A DNA stretch of 64,000 bases, taken from Allantophomopsis cytisporea. Lineage: Eukaryota > Ascomycota > Leotiomycetes > Phacidiales > Phacidiaceae. The first letter of the stretch is position 1; each line of letters starts with the position of its first letter. Below, one piece after another: positions 34,343 through 46,481 of the stretch. The translations under genes were made by a program, and so were the position numbers. The stretch spans positions 1,054,001 to 1,118,000 of the forward strand of contig CP103023.1 of assembly GCA_024752435.1 (NCBI GenBank). The letters run 5' to 3'. Under the pieces are notes generated by a model, which did not search any database, was not told the origin of the DNA, and saw only the letters and a program-made list of their open reading frames with translations.

Positions 34343-35484
34343 CTTTATAATGATGATCGTGGTGAGGATTAGGCAATTTGTGAAAACTTATATGAGGAAG
34401 CTGAAGGGGATGGCTGTTGACTCCAATGTGCAATTCTACTGAAAAATCCATCTAATGATACGTACGTGATCAAAGTACCGCAACATGAGTTAGCCTCAGA
34501 AGTAGTGTTCGAACTTATGTTACAGTACATACATGGATTTTCTGTGTGATATGAATAGCGCTACCTTATATCCTAGCAAGGATATCTTTTAGGCATAAAG
34601 ATAAACGCCCATATAGCTTATCCCAGTACTGAACAGCACAGTTTTTTGTATTAGGTTTAGCGTGAGTGCTTAGACCACCTCAAGTAGCGGGATGAGAATT
34701 TGTGTTGTTACTTACTGGCTTCCTTTGAAGCTTACTTGTAAATCTTCGAGATATGTAGGATGACTCACATGCTAAGGCCAGATCAAGCCTCCACTACTCC
34801 CAGGCGGTACGGAAGAAATATACCGAGACGAAACAGAAGCTAACTGCACAGGTGCAAGAGTGTGGTGCCACGTCTTGAAATGTAAAATAGTAATTACCTT
34901 ATCTCTGAGCTACCTATGCATATGTACATGCACACCGGCATTATCTGGGGTCACCAAGGCTTCGTCACCGACCTCCAACGCCTGCCTATACTGTGGTTAG
35001 CGCCGGAATAGGATCGTGAGTAAGGAATTCAGCCCCTGCGGCTCTAGTAAGCGAACATTCATTCGGGGTTTGTAGGCATATTAGACCCCGCATATGATCG
35101 TGCTTTACGGCGCTAAAATGCTCAGGTTGACCGCTAACAGAAAGTGACCAAAGCTTGTATTGATTTTTTCGAGGCAATGGACCAATAAGACTATGGTGCT
35201 TTGCACCGGAAGAATTCCCGATGGAAGCTTACAATCCGTTGGTACATATTGTTTTCTACCTTCCATACTGGGACAGTCTAACCTCACACATTTTGTTGTA
35301 CAATGGGGTAATCTTGTTCCCACGAATTCTTGATATCCGGCACTATGCATTCTCGACGGCTGCTCTGATTCAATACTTTCTCCAGGGTATTATTTTACAC
35401 AACCAACAATCATCTTCCAGCCTCCAGAAAAGTCGTGTTGGCTCTTAGTAGTTGTGCCACTATCAAGCCTGGCTCTGATATACC
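34343..35484. other. Divergent intergenic region, no gene seen
   Basis: 1.14 kb between head-to-head UstYa-like copies 4 and 5. The open frames here are short and lack features. It must contain both promoters. Confidence 0.5.
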
Positions 35485-36162
35485 ATGGAGAGCGTTCAAT
35501 CTTCTGTCACAGATTCCACAAGTCTCGAACGTTTGCGTGGTGAAGAGCTATTTCCAACGACCTTTCACAACATGAAAGAGTTGCCACAGTGCCAGTCAGC
35601 TCAAAGGCACCGCTGGGCCTTTCTGTTTGGCATTTTGACAACCATCCTCGCCGCCGCATCCATACTTCTTCTTGTGCCTATTGCCTCGTGCACTGCCAGT
35701 ACAAAAAATGTTTTCATACCACCTGACGTACCGAGCACGGCTGTTCTCGAGCCCTGTGGGAAGACTCACGATGAAGCTCTTGCACGAGGCTGTCAGTTCG
35801 ACCTGATGAGTTTTGTTTGGACTCCTCCAGCATGCCACGACAAAGAACTTCTCGAAGACTTTCTAAGCCTGCGAAATTGGACCTGGTATCATGACATTGA
35901 GGGTATGCACATAGCTGACGCTGCCCAAGTACGTCAGGGCATATTCGAGCACCTCTTTGTTACTTGGGAATACCACAAAGTACATTGTGCATACATGTGG
36001 CGAAAGCTTCATCGTGCAATGATGTCGGGATCACCAGTAGATGGATACATCGGAATCTCAAATCATACCCGCCATTGCTTGAGTCAGCTGGACCGAAAAG
36101 GAATTGATTCCCAGTCTGTCAATACACATATCATTCAGAAATTCCCTGCCTGTGGTGTGTAG
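35485..36162 (+). CDS. UstYa-like oxidase (DUF3328), copy 5
   Basis: Single exon, 225 aa, with a good start context (ACCATGG). Transmembrane helix at about residues 44-68, subfamily word ARGCQFDLMSFVW (100-112), then HKVHC (164-168) and HTRHC (194-198). It shares exon structure, the RGCxFD word and the H-x-V-H-C/H-T-x-H-C spacing with copy 1, so these two form a subfamily separate from copies 2-4. The role proposed is the same type of oxidative peptide modification, on the family argument only. Confidence 0.87.
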   Translation: MESVQSSVTDSTSLERLRGEELFPTTFHNMKELPQCQSAQRHRWAFLFGILTTILAAASILLLVPIASCTASTKNVFIPPDVPSTAVLEPCGKTHDEALARGCQFDLMSFVWTPPACHDKELLEDFLSLRNWTWYHDIEGMHIADAAQVRQGIFEHLFVTWEYHKVHCAYMWRKLHRAMMSGSPVDGYIGISNHTRHCLSQLDRKGIDSQSVNTHIIQKFPACGV

Positions 36163-36540
36163 GGTAAGGTTGGATGTATAAGCTTTTATAGTTTGTTATA
36201 AATCTTGATATTCTTTCCAAATGTCAGCGAGTGTATGATGAGCCAGATCACATAAAGAGAAATTAAATATATGCGTGTAATATAAAGTGACTACATATGC
36301 AAATGTGAAAAATACTAAGTCTCTCACATTGTAGGACACAGCTGGGAAGAACCCCCATCAATCAGTAAGGTAGGTAGCTAGGTACAAATTCTAAACGAAT
36401 CGCTCGTCTACTACAGCACGTGGCTATCTACATGTAGAAAGCTGTTTGCAACTACAATAATTTTCATTTACCTCCAATCTTCATTTTTTGTCTTCAATCA
36501 TTCTTTCAAACAAGCTTATCACCAAACAATTGTCAGCGGC
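36163..36540. other. Intergenic, promoter of ABC transporter
   Basis: 378 bp between UstYa copy 5 and the ABC transporter start, in the same orientation. It contains a GGTAGGTAGCTAGG motif near 36370; no gene is seen. Confidence 0.5.
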
Positions 36541-39500
36541 ATGAACACCTCAAGCATGCCATGTCCACTCACAGTGGATAATAGATTTGGACCGGTCGTG
36601 AAGGGCTGTCGAGATGACTTCGACTTTACACTGCTCTTTGAGCAAGTCATAATGACTATGTCACCCACAGCACTCGTATTACTCCTTATCCTTCCACGTA
36701 TCTATCATCTGCATACACAGAAACTCAAGACGAAAAGGAACTGGGTGTACTGGTCTAAATGCGTTTGTGTAAACCTTGGTGCTCTAAGTAAATCAATGCT
36801 GACTTCATACAGATATTTTTACTATTGACTGCTGGGCTACAGTTAGCAGTTCTACTTCTCTGGATTTCCTCATCGAGGCAGCGTACGAGAGCTTCCATTG
36901 CGTCGGCATCCCTTGTTTTAGTCTGCGCGTTACTACTCTGCGTCCTGTCGCCCTTTGAGCACACACGTACTGTACGGCCTTCAACCATTATCGAGACTTA
37001 TATCTTCTTCTCCATTGGCGTCGATGCCGTACAATTACGGACATTGTGGAATCAATCTGATGATGCTCTCGCAGCTGTACTGAGCGCCAGCCTGTTTGCT
37101 AAATTCGCTATCTTGTTCCTGGAAGCCAAATCGAAAAGAAATATTCTGTTAACATCATATTCGAACCTTTCACCCGAAAAGACCAGTGGCATCTTCAGTC
37201 GGAGTACCTTCTATTGGATAAAACCCCTACTGATGGCCGGTTTCACTTCCACCATTTCCATTGATGAGTTACCCCCATTAGACGAAGAATTATCGTCTGA
37301 AATTCTCCATACCCGGCTTCAGCGCTGTTGGAACAGATGTAAGTTAACAATCTTCTCATATTGTGTAATATCAGATATGCTAATAACTGTGGTTTAGCGA
37401 ACCATTCCAAACATCATTCGTTAGCAATTGCTACATTTAAGTGTTTCCAGATGCCACTGTTAGCTGCTATTGTGCCCAGAGCTTGTCTGATAGGGTTCAA
37501 TTACTCCCAGCCATTCCTCATAAACCGAGTCATTGACTTTGTAGGCGAATCAAGAGACGCATCGTCAGCAAACAAAAGTTATGGGCTTGTAGGCGCGACG
37601 GCATTGATATATACTGGCATCGCTGTATGCATTGTCCCACTCTAAGTTGTTTTCAAAACTAACTATAACTCAAGATATCGACCGCTATCTATAAGCACAA
37701 GACTTACCGCGTTATAACTATGATCCGTGGCGCTTTGGTCTCCATTGTTTATTCGACTACGTTGAGGATTCAGGATGGGGCCTTTGACAATGTAGCTGCC
37801 TTGACTCTGATGAGCACAGACGTCGACAGGATAGCAGGCAGCCTTCAAGCTGTACATGAGATCTGGGCGAATGTTATAGAGTTGGGCATCGCGATTTACC
37901 TATTGCAACGTCAGGCCGGAGTTGCAACTGTTATAACAGTGGGGCTTGTAATAAGTCAGTAAATGCTCCCACGACCACTTTATCAACTACTAATTCTCTT
38001 TAGTGGGTACCCTCATATCTGCTCAGTTATCTAAGCGCATGGGACCTAACCAGGCATTATGGAACAATGCGGTTCAGCATAGAGTCGCTGTCACATCTGC
38101 TGCCTTGGGTTCGATTAAAGGAATCAAATTAATGGGCTTGACTGAGCACATGGCACATCAAATTCAAGATCTTCGAGTTGTCGAACTAGACCTCTCAAAG
38201 GCATTTAGAAGGCTTATAGCATGGATGAATCTGAACTGTGAGTTTCTGACTTTAGAATAGCTCCTTGATGTGTGCTAACAATTTCAGCTAATTTTACCTC
38301 ACTTGTATCACCATTTATCACTTTTACCGTCGTCTACGGAGTCAGAGGATCATTGAATGTGAGCCAGGCATTTACTGCTCTGTCCATTATCACGCTCCTG
38401 ACTAGTCCACTTTCATCACTCCTGAGCTCATTACCTAGCTTTGCAGCTGGCTTGGGTTGCTTCGATCGCATTCAAAAGTATCTGATTTCCCCACAAGTGT
38501 CATCGGTCAACAAGCTTTTGTCAAACTCAAGCACCGAGAAGTCCAACCTACACCTCCAGCCTTTTCTCAAACCCTCCGATCATGGACAAGATTCTCGAGA
38601 ACTATATATTTTGAGTGCAAGAAAATGTTCTTTTGGCGATCCGTCGGTGCTCTACAACATCAATCTAGACGTGGGGAGATCCAGCCTAACCATTATTACG
38701 GGTCCCAATGGGTCTGGCAAGTCTATGCTCCTGAGGGGGCTAATTGGAGAATTGGATGTCAAAGAAGGTTCACTTCATATTAACACTGATAGCGTCGCCT
38801 ACTGTACGCAAAACTCATGGCTCATAAACGCATCGATACAACAAAACATCACAGGTTCCTTCGATACAGTTCCCGGCGATCCTGTCTGGTATCAGACAAT
38901 CCTTAAATCTTGTGCTTTAGACACAGATCTTGCAAGCACTCCAGAGAGGGACCAAAAGATTGTTGGTAGCAATGGAATCAATATGAGTGGAGGTCAAAAG
39001 CAGCGTATTGTAAGAATGATTATTGTTCATAAATTTGGATCAAACTAACATCGCACAGGCGCTCGCAAGGGCACTCTATTCCAAAAAGACACTGCTTGTG
39101 TTGGATGATATTTTCTCAGAAATTGATCTTGCAACCTTGGATCTCATTGTCGAACGTGTTTTTTCCCCAAATGGCCTTGTACGCCAGCTTGGTATGACCG
39201 TTATTCTAGCTACCCACACAAGTAGGTTTCACTATCTTATCCACAAGAATTCAACAAAACCCTGATATCCTTCCAAGTACAGTTACTTCCTCTAGCAGAC
39301 AATATTGTGGTCCTTGCTTCAGACGGCACTATCGAGGAACAAGGGCGCTTCGATGAACTCGGTCTTAGCAAAGTTGTTCTTCGCAATGTCGACTTAGCAT
39401 TCGACACTGACCCCGAAACAAGCCTCGCAGACGGCGTGACAGACAAAATCCATGAAGCAAAGCATACTCCTAGTACTGCTGTTGATCTTGCCCAAATAAC

Positions 39501-41564
39501 TGGTGATCTGACAATCTACAAATATTATTTTAATTCGATTGGTCTCAAGAAAGGCTTAACATATCTCGCCCTTTATGTCGGATACGTCTTCTTCTACAAG
39601 TTCCCACGTGAGAAGCCTGAAAATCCTTATTACATTTGACAATGACTAACACGACAATAGAGGTTTGGCTGCAGTTCTGGACCGAAGCCAATGAAAGCTC
39701 ATCGGGAGCAAATTCAAAGTTCTATCTTGCAATTTATGGGCTGCTTACTGGGCTGAGTCTTATTTTTGTATGGATCACCATATGGTATGTGCTTTCAATT
39801 TGAATTTATTGTACTTCTATTTCGAGTATTGCTGATTTTGAGACAAGGTTTTGGTTTGTTATCACGGTACCATCTTCTGCTCAGAATTTGCACTTGAGGT
39901 TGTTGAATGTGGTGATGAAGTAGGTAAATGGATCTGAAACGATCATGCGGATTGCTGACTGTGGATAGTGCGCCTTTTACATTCTTTACCGAAACAGATA
40001 ATGGTGTCACGCTGAATAGGTATGATTGATTTGCAAGGAATAGAAGACCCTTTACTAATAGAAGATAGATTCAGTCAGGATATGCAGTTGGTAGACCAGG
40101 CTCTCCCTTCAGCAGTATTTGCAACCACTTTCTGTAAACGATCCTATCTTCTGAGCCATTTAAAACACTACTGACAGCATGTGTAGCGGTAATGTGCTGC
40201 ATAGCGGAAGCAGCACTTATCTCATCTGGTGCTGGTCTTGTAGCAATTACTATTCCTCCGATAATTGGTGTTCTTTATGTGTTGCAGAAGTTCTACCTAC
40301 GTACATCGCGACAACTAAGGTTCCTCGATCTTGAAGCAAAAGCACCGCTCTATACACACTTCACAGAAACTTTAAACGGACTTCATACAGTTCGAGCTTT
40401 CAGATGGGAAGCAGCGTATCAAGAAAGGAATGCGGATCTCTTGAACTTGTCGCAAAAACCATATTACCATATGTATTGTATTCAGAGATGGCTAAATCTC
40501 ATACTTGATCTTCTCGTAGCAGCGGTCGCTGTTATACTTGTTGCCATAGCCACTCAAGGTGGTTGGGCAACAAGTAGCGGTGCCATGGGAGTTGCACTAA
40601 ACAACGTTCTGGGCTTCAACATGAGTCTATCCGGTCTTATCAATTCATGGACGACTTTAGAAACTTCGCTAGGAGCAATTTCCAGACTGAAAAACTTCGA
40701 GCAAGAAATGGCAAGCGAGAACCAGCCCTACAACAATAGACATCCTCCCGAAGATTGGCCTAGCAAAGGCACGATAGAGATTGAGAATATAACGTCATCT
40801 CTACGGTAAGTGCTCTTATAAACAGAGTACCAAGTTCTATTGCTGACAGTTATAGGACCGACAGTGATATAATATTGCATAATGTCTCGGTTTCTATCAA
40901 GGCAGGGGAAAAAATAGGCATATGCGGTAGGACTGGAAGGTTTGTGATCAAAAACCCCAGTGTTACTTCACTTCTGACACCCAAAAGCGGCAAAAGTTCT
41001 CTTGTTCTCACCATTTTACGTCTCCTTTCTGTTCGCTCTGGTAGCATCACTATTGATGGTGTCGATATTTCAAGCATACCACTGGTAATACTTCGCTCTC
41101 GTATAACCACTATCCCGCAAGAACCAGTCTTTCTTCCAGGCTCTATACGGTATAATATCGATCCGCATTGTCACAGCAATGACGAAGACATTACTATGGT
41201 GCTTTGTCGAGTTGAACTCTTGAGCATAGTTGAATCCCTTGGAGGTCTCAACACGGATATAGCGCAGCTTCCATTGAGTCACAGCCAAAGACAGATGTTA
41301 TGCCTAGCACGAGCAATGCTAGCAACCACAAAGATATTGATACTTGATGAGGCGAGTAGCAGCATGGACGGGAAGACAGAAGCTCTCATGAAAGACATAT
41401 TGACAAAGGAATTCAAGGATTGTACAATTCTAGCGATCGCTCATCGAATGGATTTAATCACCGGTTTCGATAGAGTCCTAGTAATGGATGCTGGAAGGGT
41501 CAAAAGTCTTGATGTCCTGCCAGTATCGGAAATCTCAACTCTCATCGCAGCAAATGAGCAATGA
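36541..41564 (+). CDS. ABCC-type (MRP-like) ABC exporter
   Basis: Fifteen exons (36541-36768, 36813-37338, 37398-37624, 37675-37954, 38004-38237, 38288-39009, 39059-39221, 39278-39607, 39661-39784, 39848-39919, 39969-40019, 40069-40133, 40178-40805, 40856-40939, 40988-41564) join to 1436 aa, the normal length for a fungal full transporter with an extra N-terminal membrane domain. NBD1: Walker A GPNGSGKS (about residue 637), signature MSGGQKQR, Walker B LLVLDDIF with Asp in place of the catalytic Glu, as usual in ABCC NBD1. NBD2: Walker A GRTGSGKS, formed across the exon 14/15 junction, signature LSHSQRQ and ILILDEAS with the Glu present. It probably exports a conjugate, drug or metabolite across the plasma or vacuolar membrane. 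Its place next to five UstYa genes makes it a candidate exporter of the RiPP. Confidence 0.9.
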
Positions 41565-42691
41565 AGATAAGCTGGGGTTCAGGGGTATTTAGTTCGTTAT
41601 AAAGATAATGCTAAACACGCTCTTACAAATGCCGTTACTTGAGTGCAGACCTCGGAAGAAGAGAAAAAGAGGTAGCGAAATGCAAACAGATTCTAGGTTA
41701 TAAGAGTTAGGAGACTTTTCCAGTCTAGAGTAACCGTCAGGTAACCCTGTTGACTGTGAAAAAATGTGGTCTTCCCATAGTAGTCAGGGTCAATGTATGA
41801 ACCGACCCGACTAGTAATTGCGGAGAGTTCTGCCTCAGATATAAACAATTTCCCGCAATTACCTAGGTAAGGTACCTACCGTACTAGTCGGTTCATTGGT
41901 CACCTGACGGTTAGTGGTGAGCTTTGCTAGGAAACACGGAGATATGGAGCCACAAAGACTCACCAAGCCGAGTTACATACATACAAAAGAGCTGAAATTG
42001 GACTGAGGGCGACTCAAGCCGATGAGCACGCGGAATATCAGACTCTTCTTAGGTAGGTTCCATAGGTAGATTGTTTTGTTTTGTTTTGTTTTGTTATGGA
42101 GACGAGCTCCCCACACATTTTCCTATGCGAAGCTCCCCAGCCTCAACCCCACTCACTACCTTTAGGTAGGTAGGGTATGTATCCCTTCACAATGCAGTGC
42201 CTTACGAATACTGCCCGTGCATAAACGTCACTGATGGCAAGGGGGAAAGGCATCCCAGCAACTTTCGCAAAGCTACCTGTATGCTTAGATATTACCAGGA
42301 GTTAATCTTATAAGCCTTCTGCTTTTCTGAAAATGAAAATAAATTGTATGCGTGCTTTCGAGATGATGGATGTGTCAGTTAGGGGACTGCCAGTACTTAT
42401 ATGAAGTCAATTATCTCAATTTAACCTCATTTCTTTACCGCCTGTCGTGGTGTCGTTATGTGTTGGGCCGTCAGTTCAGTACCCACTTTGAAACAGGCTG
42501 AGCTTCAGGGCCAAGCAAGCCTCCACGGATCAGCCTGATCTCAGCCTGGCAATAACAGAGGTAGGTGAGCTGTTGTGAAAAGGTTAAAGAGTCCTTCCTG
42601 CCAATATCTACTGTTTATCATTCTCAACATCTTCAATCATTAAAAAGAACATCACAAATCCACACTTGTTCATTATAATCCATTATTAATC
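41565..42691. other. Intergenic, no gene seen
   Basis: 1.1 kb with several TACCTAGGTA/GGTAGGTAGG words (about 41862, 42052, 42164), a (TTTTG)n tract at 42072-42095 and the presumed promoter of the next gene. No coding signal. Confidence 0.55.
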
Positions 42692-44178
42692 ATGGCAACC
42701 GCAGAGACCGTTGATTTGGGCCCTCCTCATTTGCCAAAGGAGGAATCAATTATTGCGTTCAAGGAGATTGAGGTTGATGTGAAGAGGCATCTTCAACACC
42801 TACGCCATGAAACAAACAGTAAGATAGAGCAAACTGATTATAACGAATAATACTTAGAGTGCTGACAACCTCTCAGAGCATGAGCCCGAGTTCTTTGCGG
42901 CTGTCGCAGACCTCTCTGATCATCAGCTTACAAACTTCTCCAGTATGCACTCAATTTATGGTTTGTGGAATGTATTAACATCTCACAGGCAAGGACTTGG
43001 TCCTCGTCCGAGTAGCCAATTCAGCATACGGACTCCATTTGTTTGGAAAAGTTGCTTTGCCAGAGACTGGTGGCAGGCTATGCTTCCACTTCAGAGCCTA
43101 CAATACTGGTGAATTACACAAGTTCCACAGTATTCACACCGAAGAAATCACAGAGGCAGATGGAAACAAGAAGTTCCGAGCCATCTTCACTCAAGATGAT
43201 CCTCTCGTATGGCTGATGGCAAAGGGGGGACTGATAAGTCTCCAGTGGATAACCAAGAGGCCTCAGAGATAACAAATCAATCTGCTGAGCCGGTCGAGAT
43301 AGGAGACAACTTCAATTCATCAGAGGCAGATTCAGGCGCGCTGGACTTAAGCAAAGCCAACAAGAACGCGGCCACGAATCTGCCAGAAGCCTCAGATGGA
43401 AGTGAAACCCCCACGATCCTAAATACACTAACGGCTGAGCATGCACCTATCATGGTGAACGAGAAGGAAATCACGCCATCCTACGATTCCGTCTCAGACG
43501 CTGCCAATGAACCTCAAACACGCGTAAACGACTTCACCCGTGCCTTTAACAACACTGCAGGCGTACCAATCCTGTCACATCAGGAAAGAATCATTTTAGA
43601 TGATGCTACGACAGAGCACACTCCTCTTAACTCTCAGTCACATATGAGTGAGAGAGGCAAGAAGCGAAAAGGCTCTAGTGCAGATTCTGACATGGAAGGA
43701 AAAAGTCAAGGTTAGTACTTTGGCATATATGCACAGCTCTATTACTAACCCTGCTTCTATAGGTAGCCTAGTCGACTTAACTGATGATACCGAAGACGTA
43801 ACGGACTCCATTCCGGCAAAAAGACGACGTTGTTCAGCCTGGAAGCGCGTGAAAGGAAAGATCATCAAGTACACCTCATGCGAGAGTCTATGGATGGGTG
43901 ATACCCTTGCGGACTTTACATCACTCATTAAAGGTAACGAAACCGCACACGAAGCTTCTATAGAGCAGAAGAAACAGTTGGAAATTGCTATGAGCGCCTT
44001 AGAAGAGTCAGCACAGATTGATATGGCCCTGAGTGCCCTGAAGGAGTTGAAGAGATTAAATGGAGAGATTGTATGTGCGTTAAAGGAACAGAAGCCACGG
44101 CTGTTAACGCGGGAGGATTATCTCAGCAAGCTCGTCTGTGAGGACACTAAGATGACAAGACAGATTAAGAGATTGTAG
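42692..44178 (+). CDS. Unknown nuclear-type protein, apparent frameshift
   Basis: Exons 42692-42818, 42877-42942 and 42989 onward read MATAETVDLGPP... then KDLVLVRVANSAYGLHLFGK. This frame stops at 43272, while a second frame, open from 43209 or earlier, continues to 43710 and, after a 52-bp intron, through 43763-44178. The two frames could meet by one extra base in the G6 run at 43224-43229 or by an undetected very short intron; which is true cannot be told here. The second half is acidic and Ser/Thr-rich with basic patches GKKRKGSS and AKRRRCSAWKR (nuclear-localisation-like), then a C-terminal helical, Glu/Lys-rich stretch. I do not recognise the family. It could be a broken gene or a real one with a base-call error. 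Confidence 0.6.
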
Positions 44179-44210
44179 ATACCTTAACATGACTTATCAT
44201 CATTCTGCAG

Positions 44211-44506
44211 CTCCTCTGGGATCAAAATCAATCCTTGACTACAACGAACAACGAAGTCAAAGTCCACCGATCGACCAAGTCAACAGTACCAGGGAAGGCG
44301 AAGGTGATGCGCTATAAGGACATCGAGGAGGCATGAGCAAAGCGTACTGCGAAAGAGGACATAAAGGGCATAGGAAAACGTGGTCGAAAGCGTAAGAGTA
44401 CTGCGCTAAAGGCAGATGAGCCAGAGTTAGAAGATCGAAGCGCCAGTTTAGTTATAAGTCGCGAGGCCTACGCAGGCACTCCTGCCTCATACCCTAATCC
44501 GAAATA
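44211..44506 (+). pseudogene. Fragment of pogo-type transposase C-terminus
   Basis: One frame reads MRYKDIEEA, a stop (TGA), then AKRTAKEDIKGIGKRGRKRK followed by an acidic tail. The basic GKRGRKRK tail is typical of fungal HTH_Tnp_Tc5/DDE-1 transposases. The TGA probably replaces a CGA Arg codon (C to T). The catalytic domain is missing. Confidence 0.6.
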
Positions 44507-46480
44507 AAGAAAAGGCAAACGATTCTCCATTCTTTGTGTGTCAATCTCATATCATCCGCGCCACTGCGGCCCTCTACGGCTCAGTAGGATGCAATCGATC
44601 TTTGTAGTATTTCGGCGCAATAAAAGAAGATTCGTTTGGTTCACCTGCAAGTTATCAGCGAGCAGTCTTTGTGGCGAGGCCAGGCCTTCTAACTTAAATA
44701 TTTGATACTCGGTTCGCAGCTGCGTCTTGAGAAGTATTACAGATAGTATCAACGAATCTCTCTATCCCTCTCACTACTAAACCGTTTCACCTCTAACGAT
44801 CCTGCGCGCCTTTCTTGACTTGACAACATCTCGGCACCGCGAGGACATTCTTCCTGTGTATTCTGTCGGATCTATTAGGAGAGAAAGGACTCTGTTGGCG
44901 AGTGCTCCTCTATCATTGTCTACTTTAATAACACTGATCGCTAGCACTTTTAGGTCTGGATCGTCGGTGGGAACAAGGTGATTAAATGTAACTCCGTAGT
45001 AGTTGATATAGCTAAAGCAATGGGTAACGGTCAGTTAACGAGAACAGCATATAACGTTATTAGCAATGCCAACTTACTCTAAAGGTCTCCTTCCTTCCAT
45101 TGCCCATGTCAAATACTCATCTCGCGCAGCTCAGGCTTTCCACACAGCCCAAGCTTCTCATACAGCTCAGGCTCTCTAAACAGCCCAGGCTCTCAAAGTA
45201 GCCTAAGCTTTCCATACCGCTTGCTGAAGAATCCACCTAAGATTAGGCTTTAAAGCTCAGGCCTTTCACCTAGCCTAAGCTCTTTACCCAGCTCAAGCTA
45301 TTTTTTAATGGGTGAATTCTTCAGCGAGCCCAGGTATTAGCTTAGGCTGCTCTTCTATCTTCTATTTTGTAATAAATACTTCAGCAAGCCCAGGCCTTCT
45401 CATCAGCTTGAACTGCCCTTTTAGCGATTTTTTTTAATACCGCCTAGGCTTTCGAAGTTGCGAGCAAATAGAGCCTCCGTTAGTTGTCTTCACTCGAAAT
45501 ACTAGTTCCGTGCTTTAGTCTTTTGAGCACCCTTCTCTCTTAAGCACCCTTCTTTCTTGAGCACCATTCCCTCTTGAGCGCCTTCTCTTAATCATGTTTT
45601 TCTCTTAAGGGTCTTCTTTTAACCACGTTCTTCTCTTAAGCTCTTGTCTCTCTTCGTTAATTTATCTTCAGTGTTTTACGTACACCCGTAAATGCTCTTT
45701 AGTGCTTTTTAGTCTTTGGTTTCACAAAATCTCTAGAACTATATACTCTTAGCTGCTAAAAAATCTCGCGCAATGTTTCTTAATAGTTACTTACTCCTTT
45801 AAATATGCTGAACTTCATTAACTTATTATCTCTAGCAGTTTATAATCTTTATCACTTTGTACTCTTTTAAGAGCTTTCTTCGTTACTATATGCTCTGTAT
45901 CTATCTTCATTCTATTATGTTTATTTATCTATCTATAAACAAGTTAATAATTTCTAGAGCAATCGTAAATGGCTATGAACTTAGATATAAAGTCTTTGTA
46001 TCCTAGTAGCCCTATATATAAGACAGTCTATATACAGATAGCTAGGAGCTCTTATAAAGTGTAAAAGAAATAGGAAAAAGACATATACTAAAAATAAGTA
46101 TAACTTGGCACTAGTGTACTCGATTAACTTGAAACTTACACATCTAGTGGAACATGAGCTAAAATGTAGTAGCCTATCCTTTTGCCTGATTTGGACAAAT
46201 GTGTATAGATCTATAATGAGATATTGACGAAATATTGAAAAATGCGTCGGTAACAGTAATGCATTACTTATGGTGAAGTCACATTATCTTGAAATTTTGA
46301 TCGAAGACTTCGATGATATCTATATAGCCTCAATAAATTTGATTTCCTTAGAACTTGGTCGATTGACTTTTCATGAAGATGTGAAATCAAAATATTTTGT
46401 TTTTGTAATTTGCAGATTTTCGTCTATTTTCGCTTACTTGTGCTACTTGCCAGCAAAGAGATAGTGTATAACCGTTCACA
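44507..46480. other. Repeat relics, no intact gene
   Basis: About 2 kb with no intact coding region. The left part is moderate in GC, the middle carries an 18-bp periodic repeat (annotated separately) and the right part (45.7-46.3 kb) is AT-rich with copies of the dispersed repeat and a GACGCA-type terminal repeat near 46240. Confidence 0.5.
45128..45220 (+). repeat. 18-bp periodic repeat (decayed hexapeptide repeat)
   Basis: Five consecutive 18-bp units of the form CAGCYCARGCTYTCNNAN. In one frame they read TAQAFH, TAQASH, TAQAL-stop, TAQALK, VA-stop-AFH. Further scattered GCCCAGGCT and GCTCAGGCC words continue to about 45400. The stops replace CAG/CAA by TAG/TAA. Confidence 0.7.
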
Positions 46481-46481
46481 C

